Made by a program: the position numbers and the translations under genes
Part shown: positions 9,421-18,441 of the stretch, piece after piece
How the letters are laid out: the number at the start of each line of letters is the position of its first letter
Numbering within the stretch: position 1 is the first letter of the stretch
The notes under the pieces: model-generated
The model's input: only the letters and a program-made list of their open reading frames with translations
The model's database searches: none
What the model was told of the DNA's origin: nothing
Origin: Paenibacillus xylanivorans
GTDB taxonomy: Bacteria; Bacillota; Bacilli; Paenibacillales; Paenibacillaceae
Direction of reading: 5' to 3'
NCBI RefSeq assembly: GCF_001280595.1
Contig: NZ_LITU01000075.1
Coordinates: 78,219 to 142,218, forward strand
DNA length: 64,000 bases

Positions 9421-10308
9421 TTAGCCTTTGATTGAACCTAACATGACACCTTTGGCAAAATGCTTCTGCAAAAACGGGTACACCAGCAAAATTGGAATGG
9501 TGCCGACCACAATGACCGCCATCTTAATGGACTGCTCCGGTGGCTGTACAAAATTGGGGTCCATGTTCGCCATATCTCCGACACTGGCCTGTGAGAGCAG
9601 AACAATTTGTCTCAGCATGACTTGCAATGGCCATTTGTCACTGTCGGAAATGTAAAGGAGTGCCGAGAAAAAGTTGTTCCAGTGCCCTACGGCGTAAAAT
9701 AACGCAAATGTGGCAATCACCGGTTTGGATAATGGCAGAACAATTCGCCACAGCACTCCAAGATCCGAACAGCCGTCGATGCGGGCCGCTTCCTCCAGCC
9801 CGGGCGGCAATTGCTGAAAAAAGTTTTTGACAACAATTAAGTTAAAAGCGCTGATCGCGCCAGGAAGCATGAGGGCCCAATAGGAATCCAGAAGTCCAAG
9901 TCCACGAATGACGAGATAGGTCGGGATCATCCCACCGCCGAACAGCATGGAGAAAATCACCATGTTCATCATGACATTCCGGCCCCAGAAATCACTTCGG
10001 GAAAGCGGGTAAGCCATCGTCAGCGTGAAGAAGAGGTTAACCAATGTACCTGCAACCGTAACAAATATAGAAACCCCTATACTGCGGAAGATGGTCGACG
10101 AGGAAAAAATATACTCATATGCACTGAACGAAAACACCTTCGGAATAAGGAAAAAACTGCGTTCGGTAATCTCAGCTTCGGTCGCGAATGAATTTCCTAT
10201 AATATACAGGAAAGGAAGGACGGTTAATATGCCCAGAATCCCCAACATGACGTAATTGAAAATATCGAATACTCTGCCGGCAGGGCTGTTGTATAGACGG
10301 CTGTTCAT
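9421..10308 (-). CDS. Carbohydrate ABC transporter permease (YtcP/LplC type)
   Basis: A 295-residue inner-membrane permease of the MalG-like family with six predicted hydrophobic segments. The cytoplasmic EAA loop is clear around residues 175-200 (EEAARIDGCSDLGVLWRIVLP), the contact site for the ATPase. The C-terminus FAKGVMLGSIKG is typical of the group. It lies between the other permease and the binding protein in one operon. ATG 10308 is preceded by AAAGGAGGAAATCGCCC. The function follows from family membership and gene order. Confidence 0.9.
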   Translation of the reverse strand: MNSRLYNSPAGRVFDIFNYVMLGILGILTVLPFLYIIGNSFATEAEITERSFFLIPKVFSFSAYEYIFSSSTIFRSIGVSIFVTVAGTLVNLFFTLTMAYPLSRSDFWGRNVMMNMVIFSMLFGGGMIPTYLVIRGLGLLDSYWALMLPGAISAFNLIVVKNFFQQLPPGLEEAARIDGCSDLGVLWRIVLPLSKPVIATFALFYAVGHWNNFFSALLYISDSDKWPLQVMLRQIVLLSQASVGDMANMDPNFVQPPEQSIKMAVIVVGTIPILLVYPFLQKHFAKGVMLGSIKG

Positions 10309-10364
10309 GGGCGATTTCCTCCTTTTTGGAATGCATGCTCCAGCATTAAATGCTCCATGCTTAC

Positions 10365-11348
10365 TTAATAAATGCCCGGATGACCGAATTTTTTGGCAAG
10401 TTTATTGCTGCCCAGCACCAGAATGATCCCGACCACAGACTTGAATAACCCGACAGCCGTACTGTAACTGAATGCACCTTGCGTAATCCCGACGGTGTAT
10501 ACATACGTATCAAATACATCTGCCACATCACGATTCAGCGAGTTGGTCATCAGATAGATCTGTTCAAAACCGGTATCCAGGAAGTTCCCGAGCCTGAGAA
10601 TGAGCAAGATGACAATGGTCGTGCGAATTGCTGGAAGTGTGATATGCCACATGCGCCGTAGTCGTCCTGCACCATCCACAATTGAAGCTTCAACCTGCTC
10701 TGTATCCACACCTGCCAGTGCCGCTAAGAAGATAATCGTTCCCCAGCCCATCTCTTTCCACATCATCTGAACAATAATGAGCGGACGAAATGACCCCGGA
10801 CTGGCCAATACATCGATCGGTTTACCTGTGATCCAGGAGATCAGGTCGTACAATACCCCGCCTTGCGGAGTCAGGAATACGTAAGTGATACTTGCGATAA
10901 TGACCATGGATACAAAATGAGGTACATAAACGAGTGTCTGAATCGTTCTTTTGAAGAAAGCGACCCGGATTTCATTTAACAATAAAGCGATAATAATCGG
11001 TGCCGGGAAAAAGAATATAAGATCATATAGGGCAAGGACGAGTGTATTCCTCAGCAATCGGAAGAAGTCCGGATTGGAGAAGAAATTCGTAAAGTTCTCC
11101 ATCCCCACCCATTGACTGTCGCGAATGCCCAGAAAAGGCTGATAGTCCTGGAAGGCAATAACGATCCCCCACATGGGCAAGTATTTAAATATGACAAAGT
11201 ACAAAAATCCGGGAAGTACAAGCACGTACAGCCATTTATTTCGTTTGATCTGCCTCTTCCAGTTGGACTCCCGCTTCATCGGCAATGCGGCCATTTCCAC
11301 TTGAGCTGCTGTAGCACCATTTCCATTCCAGTCCGTCTTCCCGTTCAT
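10365..11348 (-). CDS. Carbohydrate ABC transporter permease (YteP/LplB type)
   Basis: A 327-residue MalF-like permease and the first gene of the importer operon. It has a basic N-terminus, several membrane segments, and the EAA loop VEASIVDGAGRLRRMWHITLP. The C-terminus KLAKKFGHPGIY is characteristic of the LplB/YteP group. ATG 11348 follows GGGAGGGGAGAC; an upstream TTG-type extension of 12 codons overlaps the cre site and is rejected. It is probably regulated by CcpA through the cre site at 11370-11383 and by the adjacent AraC-type regulator through repeats at 11495-11534. Confidence 0.9.
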   Translation of the reverse strand: MNGKTDWNGNGATAAQVEMAALPMKRESNWKRQIKRNKWLYVLVLPGFLYFVIFKYLPMWGIVIAFQDYQPFLGIRDSQWVGMENFTNFFSNPDFFRLLRNTLVLALYDLIFFFPAPIIIALLLNEIRVAFFKRTIQTLVYVPHFVSMVIIASITYVFLTPQGGVLYDLISWITGKPIDVLASPGSFRPLIIVQMMWKEMGWGTIIFLAALAGVDTEQVEASIVDGAGRLRRMWHITLPAIRTTIVILLILRLGNFLDTGFEQIYLMTNSLNRDVADVFDTYVYTVGITQGAFSYSTAVGLFKSVVGIILVLGSNKLAKKFGHPGIY

Positions 11349-11369
11349 AATGTCTCCCCTCCCTATATA

Positions 11370-11383
11370 TGTAAGCGTTATCA
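11370..11383 (-). promoter_or_regulatory. CcpA catabolite-responsive element (cre)
   Basis: On the minus strand TGATAACGCTTACA matches the consensus TGWNANCGNTNWCA at every defined position. It lies downstream of a TATAGT -10 box (11401-11406) and 22 nt before the YteP start, a position expected to give glucose repression by blocking transcription. Confidence 0.85.
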
Positions 11384-11400
11384 ATTAATCTGTTATTCAG

Positions 11401-11406
11401 ACTATA
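11401..11406 (-). promoter_or_regulatory. Probable -10 box of the sugar importer operon
   Basis: TATAGT on the minus strand, about 53 nt upstream of the YteP start. The matching -35 (TTGCCG, spacer 15) is poor in sequence and spacing, which fits a promoter that needs an activator such as the AraC-type regulator encoded next door. Confidence 0.45.
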
Positions 11407-11494
11407 CAGCTGCCCTGTTTCCGGCAACCTTCATTTTTTGCATGGTTGCGTAATATGGCCCAAAAGCCCGCTATAACGCCATTTCCGCTTCGAC

Positions 11495-11534
11495 TTGCAC
11501 ATATTTTGGCAGAGGAGATTGCACATTTTTGCAG
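11495..11534. promoter_or_regulatory. Paired direct repeats, candidate AraC-type operator
   Basis: TTGCACATATTTTGGCAG (11495-11512) and TTGCACATTTTTGCAG (11519-11534) are near-identical direct repeats starting 24 nt apart, about 90-130 bp upstream of the importer -10 box. Direct repeats are usual binding sites of AraC-family dimers; assignment to the adjacent regulator is inference. Confidence 0.5.
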
Positions 11535-11578
11535 CATTATCCTTCTTTGTTTCCGAGGTGTTTCCAAGGTGAAACATG

Positions 11579-11611
11579 AAAAACCGGAGTCCCAATGAAG
11601 CGGGATTCCGG
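11579..11611 (-). terminator. Terminator of the AraC-type regulator gene
   Basis: On the minus strand CCGGAATCCC (11602-11611) pairs with GGGACTCCGG (11584-11593; one G-T pair), followed directly by TTTTTC. It lies just after the regulator stop codon at 11632. Confidence 0.8.
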
Positions 11612-11631
11612 ATGAAGTCTTATGAACAGGT

Positions 11632-14034
11632 TTATTTACCTAGCCACTGATCCCGATACTGGCTCGGTGTTAAGCCTTCCTGTTTCTTGAAAATCCGATT
11701 AAAGTAGCTGTGCTGGTATCCAACAGCGCCTGCGATATCATTGATTTTCATCGTAGTCTCACGCAGTAATTGCTTCGCCGCATCCATTCGCACCCGTGTT
11801 AAATAATCAATGAAATTCATACCGGATACCTGCTTGAATGCCTTGCTTAATGCGTAAGGGATCATCTGCTCCGCATCTGCACAGCTTTCCAGGGAAAGTT
11901 CGTTTCGATAATTCTCATCGATAAACAACATCGTGCGTTCCACCACCTGCTTTAGCGGCTCCTGGGATCGCATCTCGATCTCCTGTATATAAGGAAGCAA
12001 TACTTCTCCAATCATCCATTTCATCATTTGAGCAGGTTCGCGAATCGTGGATAAGCGCTCATACATGTTGCAGCCACCAAACAGCTTGTAAGGCGTTACC
12101 CCAGTCTGCAGCATCATATGCTGAATACTTCCCAGCAATTGAAGCATCATCTGCTGCACCTGGAATTCGGAACTGCCCGCTCGGGTGATCTCGGTCATAA
12201 ATTGCTCCAGTACGCGCTCAGCCCCATCTTTCTTCCCAAGTCTGATCGCCTGAAGGATCTCACGTTCCAGCCCCAATGGGTATGAGGCTTCTTCCTTTCT
12301 GCGGAAACATTGCTCATCTTCCAGATCGAGAATCTGGCTCCCAACTTCCACGCTGCGATAAGCAACCGCCTGCTCCATCTCTACGAACAATCCCGGTAAT
12401 TCCTGCGGAGAGGCCGCGGGACGACTGACCATTACCGTCACATTCATTTTCAATGTTTGACCAATAACCTCCACCAGTTCCTGTCCCCATAACAATGCTT
12501 GTGACTTTACAGGCTCGTCCTCGGGAGCAATCACAAGCATGGCTGAAGACAGGTCGTGAAAGTTCATCACGCTAATTTGACTGAAAACATTTTTGGCAAC
12601 TTCTTCAATAATATTGACTGCCGCAAAGGTAACCAGCCCCGTATCCTGGCTCCCAAATCGACCCTGCAGCTGGGCATATCCCGTAAAATACATCTGAAGC
12701 AGCAAAAACTGCTGGCCTTCCACCTCAAAACCAAGATTCCTCATTCGCTGCTGGAGATCCTGCTCGTTATAGGCATATAGATGCCCCTGCACCAGTTGTA
12801 ATACAAAACTGTCCCGCAAGTGGGGCAGTTGCTCCTGCAGTTGCCGGTGGGCGGTCAGACTTTGCGAAGTCAACTCGTTCCACTGCTGCTCCAACAGCTG
12901 GAATTCATCCAGCCTGGTGTCTGTTGTCGCTTCATTCCTGCCCGGCGTCAATAAGTGGAGCATCCTTGCTACTGGGGAGTAAATACGGCGTGAAGCGAAC
13001 CAGGATAGCACAAGTCCCAGGAGAAGACTGCCTGCGCTCGCAATGACGATGATTTTGGAGACGAGCTTCACCGGCGAGGTCACCGATGTCAGCGGAGCTG
13101 CGGAGACGTACGTCCAGTCCGAATCGATCCGGCTCAGAGATCCATAGGATACGGAATAGGTCTCGTCCTCATATTTGAACAGGAAGGAATGGCTGTCTGT
13201 ATGCAAGGCTACTTCTTCTTTTAGCTGCTGCTCAAAAGCAAGATCAGCCTTCCCTACTGCCGGATTACCAGTAACCAGCGTATTTCCCTCCTGGTCCATG
13301 AGAAACGTTAACCCTTCTTCATATGGAGTAAGCGTTTTCAATAAGCTGCCGACTTTCTCATTATCCAGCGTAATGATCAGCGCACCGAATGGATTAATGC
13401 TTTCTCCCGGAATCTTATGTACAAGAACCAGTGCATTACCTGAATCGGTATGCAGAATACTATCCTTCGCTTGAGCTGCTTTATCGCTGCCCTGGCTCGC
13501 AACCCAATCTGTCCAATACACATGGTTGCCCATCGTCAGATAGCGGTCATAGGCCTCTATTTTCTCATCATCCTTCAACTCGTTATAATCCCGGTTAAAC
13601 AAAATCGATTTCGGTTCCTGTAAATGTAGCTGCGCGGTTTTGATGAGCGGATGGGAGCCTTGCAACACGTAAAGGGTGGTGACTATCTCCTGTGTTTCGT
13701 TGAAATAATACACAAAATCCAGCGTTCGCAGCGCATTGCCAAACCTGGGTTCAAAAGCCCAATGGGACAGGGTCATCTCCAGATATGCGAGTTGGTCGTC
13801 CACGTTGCGTGCCCGATTCTCAATCTGGCTTTGGTGCATCTGATTAAATTCATTTTCCATCCGACCAACGACCAACTGGTACATCACGATGCCTGTAATC
13901 AGTCCGGGAATGCTGGCAATGAGCAAAATAAGCATCAAACTGTTTCGATAAAAACGCCCCTTATGTTGTCCTGTGGTTATGGCGGGCCAACGCGTGAATC
14001 TGCTGGAGGATCTTACCTTCCTAGCTGGTTCCAT
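11632..14034 (-). CDS. Membrane-bound AraC-family regulator of the glycan locus
   Basis: An 800-residue regulator with two transmembrane segments (about residues 30-50 and 320-345) framing an extracellular sensor region of Cache-like character. A long cytoplasmic part follows, with an AraC-type double helix-turn-helix in the last 100 residues (KINDIAGAVGYQHSYFNRIFKKQEGLTPSQYR is the second helix-turn-helix). This architecture is common beside YteP/YtcP/YtcQ-type importers in Paenibacillus and probably senses extracellular glycan directly or through the binding protein. ATG 14034 has GGCAGGTGA 6 nt upstream; the GTG at 14040 abuts it. It probably activates the importer operon downstream. Confidence 0.85.
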   Translation of the reverse strand: MEPARKVRSSSRFTRWPAITTGQHKGRFYRNSLMLILLIASIPGLITGIVMYQLVVGRMENEFNQMHQSQIENRARNVDDQLAYLEMTLSHWAFEPRFGNALRTLDFVYYFNETQEIVTTLYVLQGSHPLIKTAQLHLQEPKSILFNRDYNELKDDEKIEAYDRYLTMGNHVYWTDWVASQGSDKAAQAKDSILHTDSGNALVLVHKIPGESINPFGALIITLDNEKVGSLLKTLTPYEEGLTFLMDQEGNTLVTGNPAVGKADLAFEQQLKEEVALHTDSHSFLFKYEDETYSVSYGSLSRIDSDWTYVSAAPLTSVTSPVKLVSKIIVIASAGSLLLGLVLSWFASRRIYSPVARMLHLLTPGRNEATTDTRLDEFQLLEQQWNELTSQSLTAHRQLQEQLPHLRDSFVLQLVQGHLYAYNEQDLQQRMRNLGFEVEGQQFLLLQMYFTGYAQLQGRFGSQDTGLVTFAAVNIIEEVAKNVFSQISVMNFHDLSSAMLVIAPEDEPVKSQALLWGQELVEVIGQTLKMNVTVMVSRPAASPQELPGLFVEMEQAVAYRSVEVGSQILDLEDEQCFRRKEEASYPLGLEREILQAIRLGKKDGAERVLEQFMTEITRAGSSEFQVQQMMLQLLGSIQHMMLQTGVTPYKLFGGCNMYERLSTIREPAQMMKWMIGEVLLPYIQEIEMRSQEPLKQVVERTMLFIDENYRNELSLESCADAEQMIPYALSKAFKQVSGMNFIDYLTRVRMDAAKQLLRETTMKINDIAGAVGYQHSYFNRIFKKQEGLTPSQYRDQWLGK

Positions 14035-14264
14035 CAGCACTCACCTGCCTGCTTGCGTATGGTCTGACTGTCATGGAACTCCCTCAACTCCCCTGCGGAA
14101 ATGGTTTACATGAGAATATATGGATGAAATCCGTTTCTTGTATTATACGCATAATTTCCAGGGGAATGAAACGGTACGTAGCAGATCATTTTTTAACCAA
14201 TGTTTTATTAACACATCAAAATGGATTACAATAGGGTAAAGCAAAACATGAAGGAGGCCTTTTA

Positions 14265-15620
14265 ATGAAGGAACAAGCTTATTTTCAAGAAAATAGAGAG
14301 AAAAACCTGGCAGAATTGAATGAATGGTTATCCATTCCAAGTATTTCAGCCATTTCAGCGCATAAAGAGGACATTAACCGTGCGGCACAATGGGCTGCGG
14401 ATGCACTCACACGTGCAGGCATGGAAAATGTAGAGGTTATTCCAACGGCGGGACATCCGATTGTCTATGCAGACCACCTGCATGCACCTGGCAAACCAAC
14501 AGCACTGATCTATGGGCACTATGATGTTCAGCCTGTCGATCCGCTCAACCTGTGGGATACACCTCCATTCGAACCTACCGTTCGGGACGGCAAGCTGTTT
14601 GCACGTGGTGCTACGGATGACAAAGGACAAATCTTCATACATATCAAGGCGGTTGAAGCTCTGCTTGCCGAAAACAAGGAACTTCCCGTGAATGTAAAAT
14701 TCTGCATCGAAGGGGAAGAGGAAATCTCCAGCCCGAACTTGCCAATCTATCTAAATGACAATACGGACAAGCTGCGTGCAGATATGGTACTGATCTCGGA
14801 TACATCCCTGCTCGAAAAAGGAAAACCGGCCATCTCCACAGGTCTGCGTGGCCTTTGCTCACTCGAAGTGGATCTGAACACAGCCAATACGGACCTGCAC
14901 TCTGGTTCATTTGGAGGCGGTGTACCAAACGCACTGCACGCACTCGTATCCCTGCTCGCTTCGCTGCATGATGAGCAAGGCCGCGTGAGCGTAGACGGTT
15001 TCTATGATGGCGTTCTGCCACTCTCTCCTGAGATGAGAGAAGAGTTCGTGAAGCAGGGCTTCAATGAAGAACAGCTTCGTCAGGACCTCGGACTGGAGCA
15101 ATTGTACGGGGAAGAAGGTTACTCATTCGTGGAACGTGTTGGCGCACGTCCGACGCTGGAACTGAATGGCGTATGGGGCGGTTTCCAGGGTGAAGGCACC
15201 AAAACCGTTATTCCGAAGGAAGCTCATGCCAAAATTACATGCCGCCTTGTTGCGGACCAAGATCCACAGCATGTGCTGGACCATATCGAAGCACATCTGC
15301 GCGCTCACGTTCAGCCAGGAGCGACGCTGCATGTGAAACAGATTGAGAAAGCCTTTGCGTTCAATACCGATCCTTCCGATCCGGTACTGCAAAAAGCAGC
15401 CGATGCCTATGAGCAAGTGTATGGCGTTCGTGCCCTGTTTACGAAAGACGGCGGCTCCATTCCGATCGTGGAGAAACTTTCACGCGTGCTCGGTATTCCG
15501 GCTGTCATGATGGGCTTCGGTTTGCCAGATGAGAATCTGCATGCACCGAATGAGCATTTCAATCTGGAGAACTTTGATAAAGGGTTGTTGACGATTGTTC
15601 AGTTTTTGAAGAGTTTGTAA
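14265..15620 (+). CDS. M20-family metallodipeptidase
   Basis: A 451-residue M20 (ArgE/DapE/CPG2-like) zinc peptidase probably cleaving dipeptides in the cytoplasm. Metal and catalytic residues are visible: IYGHYDVQPVDP (His and its following Asp), ARGATDDKGQ (bridging Asp), EGEEEISSPN (catalytic Glu and ligand Glu), and LPDENLHAPNEHF near the C-terminus (last His ligand). A dimerisation-type insert lies between about residues 195 and 320. ATG 14265 follows AAGGAGGCCTTTTA. It is monocistronic, and a strong hairpin lies at 15916-15956. Exact dipeptide specificity cannot be read from sequence. Confidence 0.92.
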   Translation: MKEQAYFQENREKNLAELNEWLSIPSISAISAHKEDINRAAQWAADALTRAGMENVEVIPTAGHPIVYADHLHAPGKPTALIYGHYDVQPVDPLNLWDTPPFEPTVRDGKLFARGATDDKGQIFIHIKAVEALLAENKELPVNVKFCIEGEEEISSPNLPIYLNDNTDKLRADMVLISDTSLLEKGKPAISTGLRGLCSLEVDLNTANTDLHSGSFGGGVPNALHALVSLLASLHDEQGRVSVDGFYDGVLPLSPEMREEFVKQGFNEEQLRQDLGLEQLYGEEGYSFVERVGARPTLELNGVWGGFQGEGTKTVIPKEAHAKITCRLVADQDPQHVLDHIEAHLRAHVQPGATLHVKQIEKAFAFNTDPSDPVLQKAADAYEQVYGVRALFTKDGGSIPIVEKLSRVLGIPAVMMGFGLPDENLHAPNEHFNLENFDKGLLTIVQFLKSL

Positions 15621-15661
15621 AGTTTAGTTCATTTCAAAATAAGTGCTGGAAAGCGTGCTGA

Positions 15662-15753
15662 GTTGACGTTCCGGTGCCGAATCGTTCTTTCGATCGCTGT
15701 TATCCCCGGATTTCTTTGATTCCCTTTTGACAAAGGTGAAATCCAGGGATAGC
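15662..15753 (+). repeat. Dispersed intergenic repeat, copy 1 (hairpin-forming)
   Basis: The core 15691-15732 is nearly identical to the minus strand at 49171-49212 (for example both contain CGATCGCTGTTATCCCC then GATTTCTTTGAT). A weaker match of about 28 bp extends leftward. This copy also folds: GCTGTTATCCCCGGATTTC (15695-15713) pairs imperfectly with GAAATCCAGGGATAGC (15738-15753), with CTTTG/CAAAG continuing inward. It looks like a member of a genome-wide repeat family rather than a gene. Confidence 0.75.
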
Positions 15754-15915
15754 ATATGCTTCCGAAGTAGCTTTCTTGCAGAAAGCTTTTAGCGAACGCT
15801 CCGCTTCTACAGAATCGATTTCGTCCCCTGCACTACTTTGCAGCTTTTCCATGACTAATTTTAAGATTGAACCTACTTTACAAATGATGGGTAGTAGGTA
15901 GGTATATAAATAGAT

Positions 15916-15958
15916 AAAGGGGTGTACCGTCCATATTCAAGACGGCACACCCCTTTTG
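15916..15958. terminator. Strong intrinsic terminator
   Basis: The 16-bp stem AAAGGGGTGTACCGTC / GACGGCACACCCCTTT (15916-15931 and 15941-15956) has one G-T pair and a 9-nt loop, with T-rich sequence following on the plus strand and A-rich preceding. It can end both the dipeptidase transcript and that of the convergent small gene. Confidence 0.85.
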
Positions 15959-16011
15959 CAATTGGTAGATCTAAATACAATACCTTCCGGTAAATACACT
16001 TGTCATCCCAC

Positions 16012-16383
16012 TTAGGAGCGGAAGGTTGTGAAATTTAACATATGCACAAGCTGCATCATGTGCGTGATTTCCTGCTGGACTTCGGAGGTGTCCGTACCTG
16101 CCATCGCCAGATTGGCACGTAGCGTTCTACGGGTGTTCAGCATACCGTCGATCAATTTCATGACCGTGTTGCGTCCACGATGATCCACAATCATATACTT
16201 TTTGCGGGCATCCAACTCCACCCATACGATATTGCTGAATGAGGTGAACAGGTGTCTGCGGTACTGCTCCATATCGGTCTCATTGTAGTGTTCGCCATAA
16301 AAGGCATAATATCCGTGTACGTGCAGCTTTTCCGCCAGCTCTGTGATGAACGGGTCGAATTCGAGCATAGCGTTACGTTCCAT
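16012..16383 (-). CDS. Small protein of unknown function (123 aa)
   Basis: Not recognised. The 123-residue protein is soluble and mixed alpha/beta, without a signal peptide or membrane segment. It has an acidic, aromatic N-terminal half (GYYAFYGEHYNE) and a central strand-like WVELDARKKYMIVDHRG, followed by a helical C-terminus rich in Met and Gln. ATG 16383 is preceded by ACGGAGGCGTGAAAC, a good ribosome-binding site, which supports translation. It is alone between the dipeptidase and nagA, with a terminator just beyond its end. Confidence 0.7.
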   Translation of the reverse strand: MERNAMLEFDPFITELAEKLHVHGYYAFYGEHYNETDMEQYRRHLFTSFSNIVWVELDARKKYMIVDHRGRNTVMKLIDGMLNTRRTLRANLAMAGTDTSEVQQEITHMMQLVHMLNFTTFRS

Positions 16384-16497
16384 GTTTCACGCCTCCGTAA
16401 TGCGTGATCCGCAGATCCCGGCTTTTTTGAGATCTATTTTAACACATTACGCAAGCTATTGCCTGTTGAGGCACACTACAACACTACAGACGGAGAA

Positions 16498-17712
16498 TTA
16501 ACCGCCGATTCGTCTGCCTTTCACCCACACTTCCTCAATTTTCAAATCACCATTCAGCAAAACGACGTCCGCCTGTTTGCCTTTAGCAAAGGAACCCGTG
16601 CGGTGATCAATCCCGAGCAGACGTGCCGGCGTCAGGCTGGCTGCGCGTGAAGCTGCATTCAGACTCAAGCCCACTTCCTGTACCAGATAGCGGAAACCGC
16701 GAATCATCGTGAGCGTGCTTCCTGCCAGTGCGCCTCCGTCTTTCAAACGTGCTACACCTTCCTTAACAATCACAGGCAGATCGCCAATTTTGTATTCACC
16801 ATCATCCAGCCCGGCAGCAGACATCGCGTCCGTGATCAGCACGATTTGATCGGTAGATTGTTTCAACTGTGCGATGAGTGAGATCGCCGCTGGATGCACA
16901 TGGATACCGTCCGCAATAACCTCTGCACTAATGCGCGAATCACTGAGTACCGCTCCGGCGGCTCCGGGATTCCGGTGATGCAGCGGTGTCATTGCATTGA
17001 ATGTATGCACTGCATGATGCAGTCCAGCTTCAACTGCCCGCTCTACTTCTTCATAAGTAGCATCCGTATGACCTAATGCTGCCGTAATTCGCTGCTCTCG
17101 CAGCCACGAAATGACTTCCAGCGCTCCCTCACGTTCCGGCGCCAGTGTGACTTGACGGATCAGGCCTGGATATTGTTTTTCCCATGCTTCAAGCCAGGAC
17201 ACATTAGGCAATACGATATGATCCGGGTTTTGTGCGCCAGGCCATTTGGGACTGAAAAAGGGACCCTCCAGATGTACACCTTCCAGCTGTGCATAAGGCA
17301 TGTCACTGGAACGATAGCTGTTTACTTCAGCCAATACATGATCCAGACTATCTTTGGGCGCTGTCATGGACGTTGCCAGCATTGCTGTTGTCCCCTGCGT
17401 GCTGTGAAAAGAAGTGATCTTATCCAACACTTCTTTACTCGCATCCATGAAGTCTTCTCCATTACCGCCATGTACGTGGATATCTATAAACCCAGGGACA
17501 ATAACGCCATGCTTAGAAACAGGCACAGAAACGGCTTCACGGCGAATGTGTTCAGATAGTCCCTCGGGTGCGCCAGCATAAAGGATTTTCCCTTCTGTCC
17601 AGACGAGCACACCATCCTCCATTACACCATCGGGCAGCACGATTTTGCCTCGAAGAAGGGAAATGGTTTTTTCACTCTCTTGCTTATGTCTCTCCGTATG
17701 TTCTACGCTCAC
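16498..17712 (-). CDS. nagA: N-acetylglucosamine-6-phosphate deacetylase
   Basis: A 404-residue amidohydrolase that removes acetate from GlcNAc-6-phosphate to give glucosamine-6-phosphate for NagB. Diagnostic blocks are PGFIDIHVHGGNGEDF (metal-binding region), GVHLEGPFFSP, ALGHTDATYEE, HTFNAMTPLHHRNPG and LITDAMSAAG with the catalytic Asp. GTG 17712 is chosen: it overlaps the nagB stop codon by 4 nt (GTGA) and has GGGAGGT upstream. The longer open frame, starting at 17787, runs back into nagB and is not needed. It is the last gene of the regulator-nagB-nagA operon. Confidence 0.94.
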   Translation of the reverse strand: MSVEHTERHKQESEKTISLLRGKIVLPDGVMEDGVLVWTEGKILYAGAPEGLSEHIRREAVSVPVSKHGVIVPGFIDIHVHGGNGEDFMDASKEVLDKITSFHSTQGTTAMLATSMTAPKDSLDHVLAEVNSYRSSDMPYAQLEGVHLEGPFFSPKWPGAQNPDHIVLPNVSWLEAWEKQYPGLIRQVTLAPEREGALEVISWLREQRITAALGHTDATYEEVERAVEAGLHHAVHTFNAMTPLHHRNPGAAGAVLSDSRISAEVIADGIHVHPAAISLIAQLKQSTDQIVLITDAMSAAGLDDGEYKIGDLPVIVKEGVARLKDGGALAGSTLTMIRGFRYLVQEVGLSLNAASRAASLTPARLLGIDHRTGSFAKGKQADVVLLNGDLKIEEVWVKGRRIGG

Positions 17713-18437
17713 TTCACCAACCTCCCGGCAGCACGGTCCAGTAATACGACCACATTGGGATGACATTGCAGAAGCGAAGCGGGACATTGTGTCGTAATTG
17801 GCCCCATAAAGGCTTCACGAATAATTTCGGCTTTTTCCTCACCACGGGCAACCAACAGGATTTGTTTGGCTTTTAGAATCGTACCTACCCCCATCGTAAT
17901 GGCCTGAGTCGGAACTTCATCAATACTATTAAAAAAGCGGGCGTTTGCTTTTCTTGTCTCTTCTTTGAGATCCACCACATGTGTCCGCCCTGTCAGCTCG
18001 GTTCCGGGTTCATTGAAGCCAATGTGACCATTATGTCCGATACCCAACAGTTGCAGATCTACAGGACCACGATCATCAATTCGTTGTTCATAGGAAACAC
18101 ATTCTTGTTCCAAATCCGAAGCCAGCCCATCCGGCACATGCGTTCTGGCGAGATCGATATCAATATGGGAAAATAATTGTTCATTCATGAAGCTGCGGTA
18201 ACTCTCGCGATGTTCCACAGGAAGACCTACATATTCATCCAGATTGAAGGAAGATGCCTGCGCAAAGCTGACCAGACCTTTCTGATACAAAGCAATAAGC
18301 GATTTATAGATACCTACAGGAGAACTTCCAGTCGCGAGTCCCAGTACAGCCCGGGGTTTCGTCTGCAGCAAACTGGAAATCACGCCTGCACCCGTTGCGT
18401 TCAAATCTTCTTCATTTTCAAAAATACGTATATTCAT
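17709..18437 (-). CDS. nagB: Glucosamine-6-phosphate deaminase
   Basis: A 242-residue deaminase/isomerase converting glucosamine-6-phosphate to fructose-6-phosphate and ammonia. Clear blocks are LGLATGSSPVGIY (phosphate loop), SFNLDEYVGL, LQLLGIGHNGHIGFNEPG (catalytic Asp/His region) and AITMGVGTILKAKQILL. ATG 18437 has GGAGGTGCC upstream, lying in the end of the regulator gene; longer frames would overlap that gene. It is translationally coupled to nagA. The length matches the shorter Bacillus-type NagB. Confidence 0.95.
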   Translation of the reverse strand: MNIRIFENEEDLNATGAGVISSLLQTKPRAVLGLATGSSPVGIYKSLIALYQKGLVSFAQASSFNLDEYVGLPVEHRESYRSFMNEQLFSHIDIDLARTHVPDGLASDLEQECVSYEQRIDDRGPVDLQLLGIGHNGHIGFNEPGTELTGRTHVVDLKEETRKANARFFNSIDEVPTQAITMGVGTILKAKQILLVARGEEKAEIIREAFMGPITTQCPASLLQCHPNVVVLLDRAAGRLVK

Positions 18438-18441
18438 CTTC

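Larger units (their letters stand above)
15621..16011. other. 391-bp intergenic region with repeat copy and terminator
   Basis: No coding sequence is supported here. It holds one copy of a dispersed repeat with a long imperfect hairpin (15662-15753), a small palindrome CTTTCTTGCAGAAAG at 15771-15785, and a strong terminator at 15916-15956. The rest shows nothing recognisable. Confidence 0.7.
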
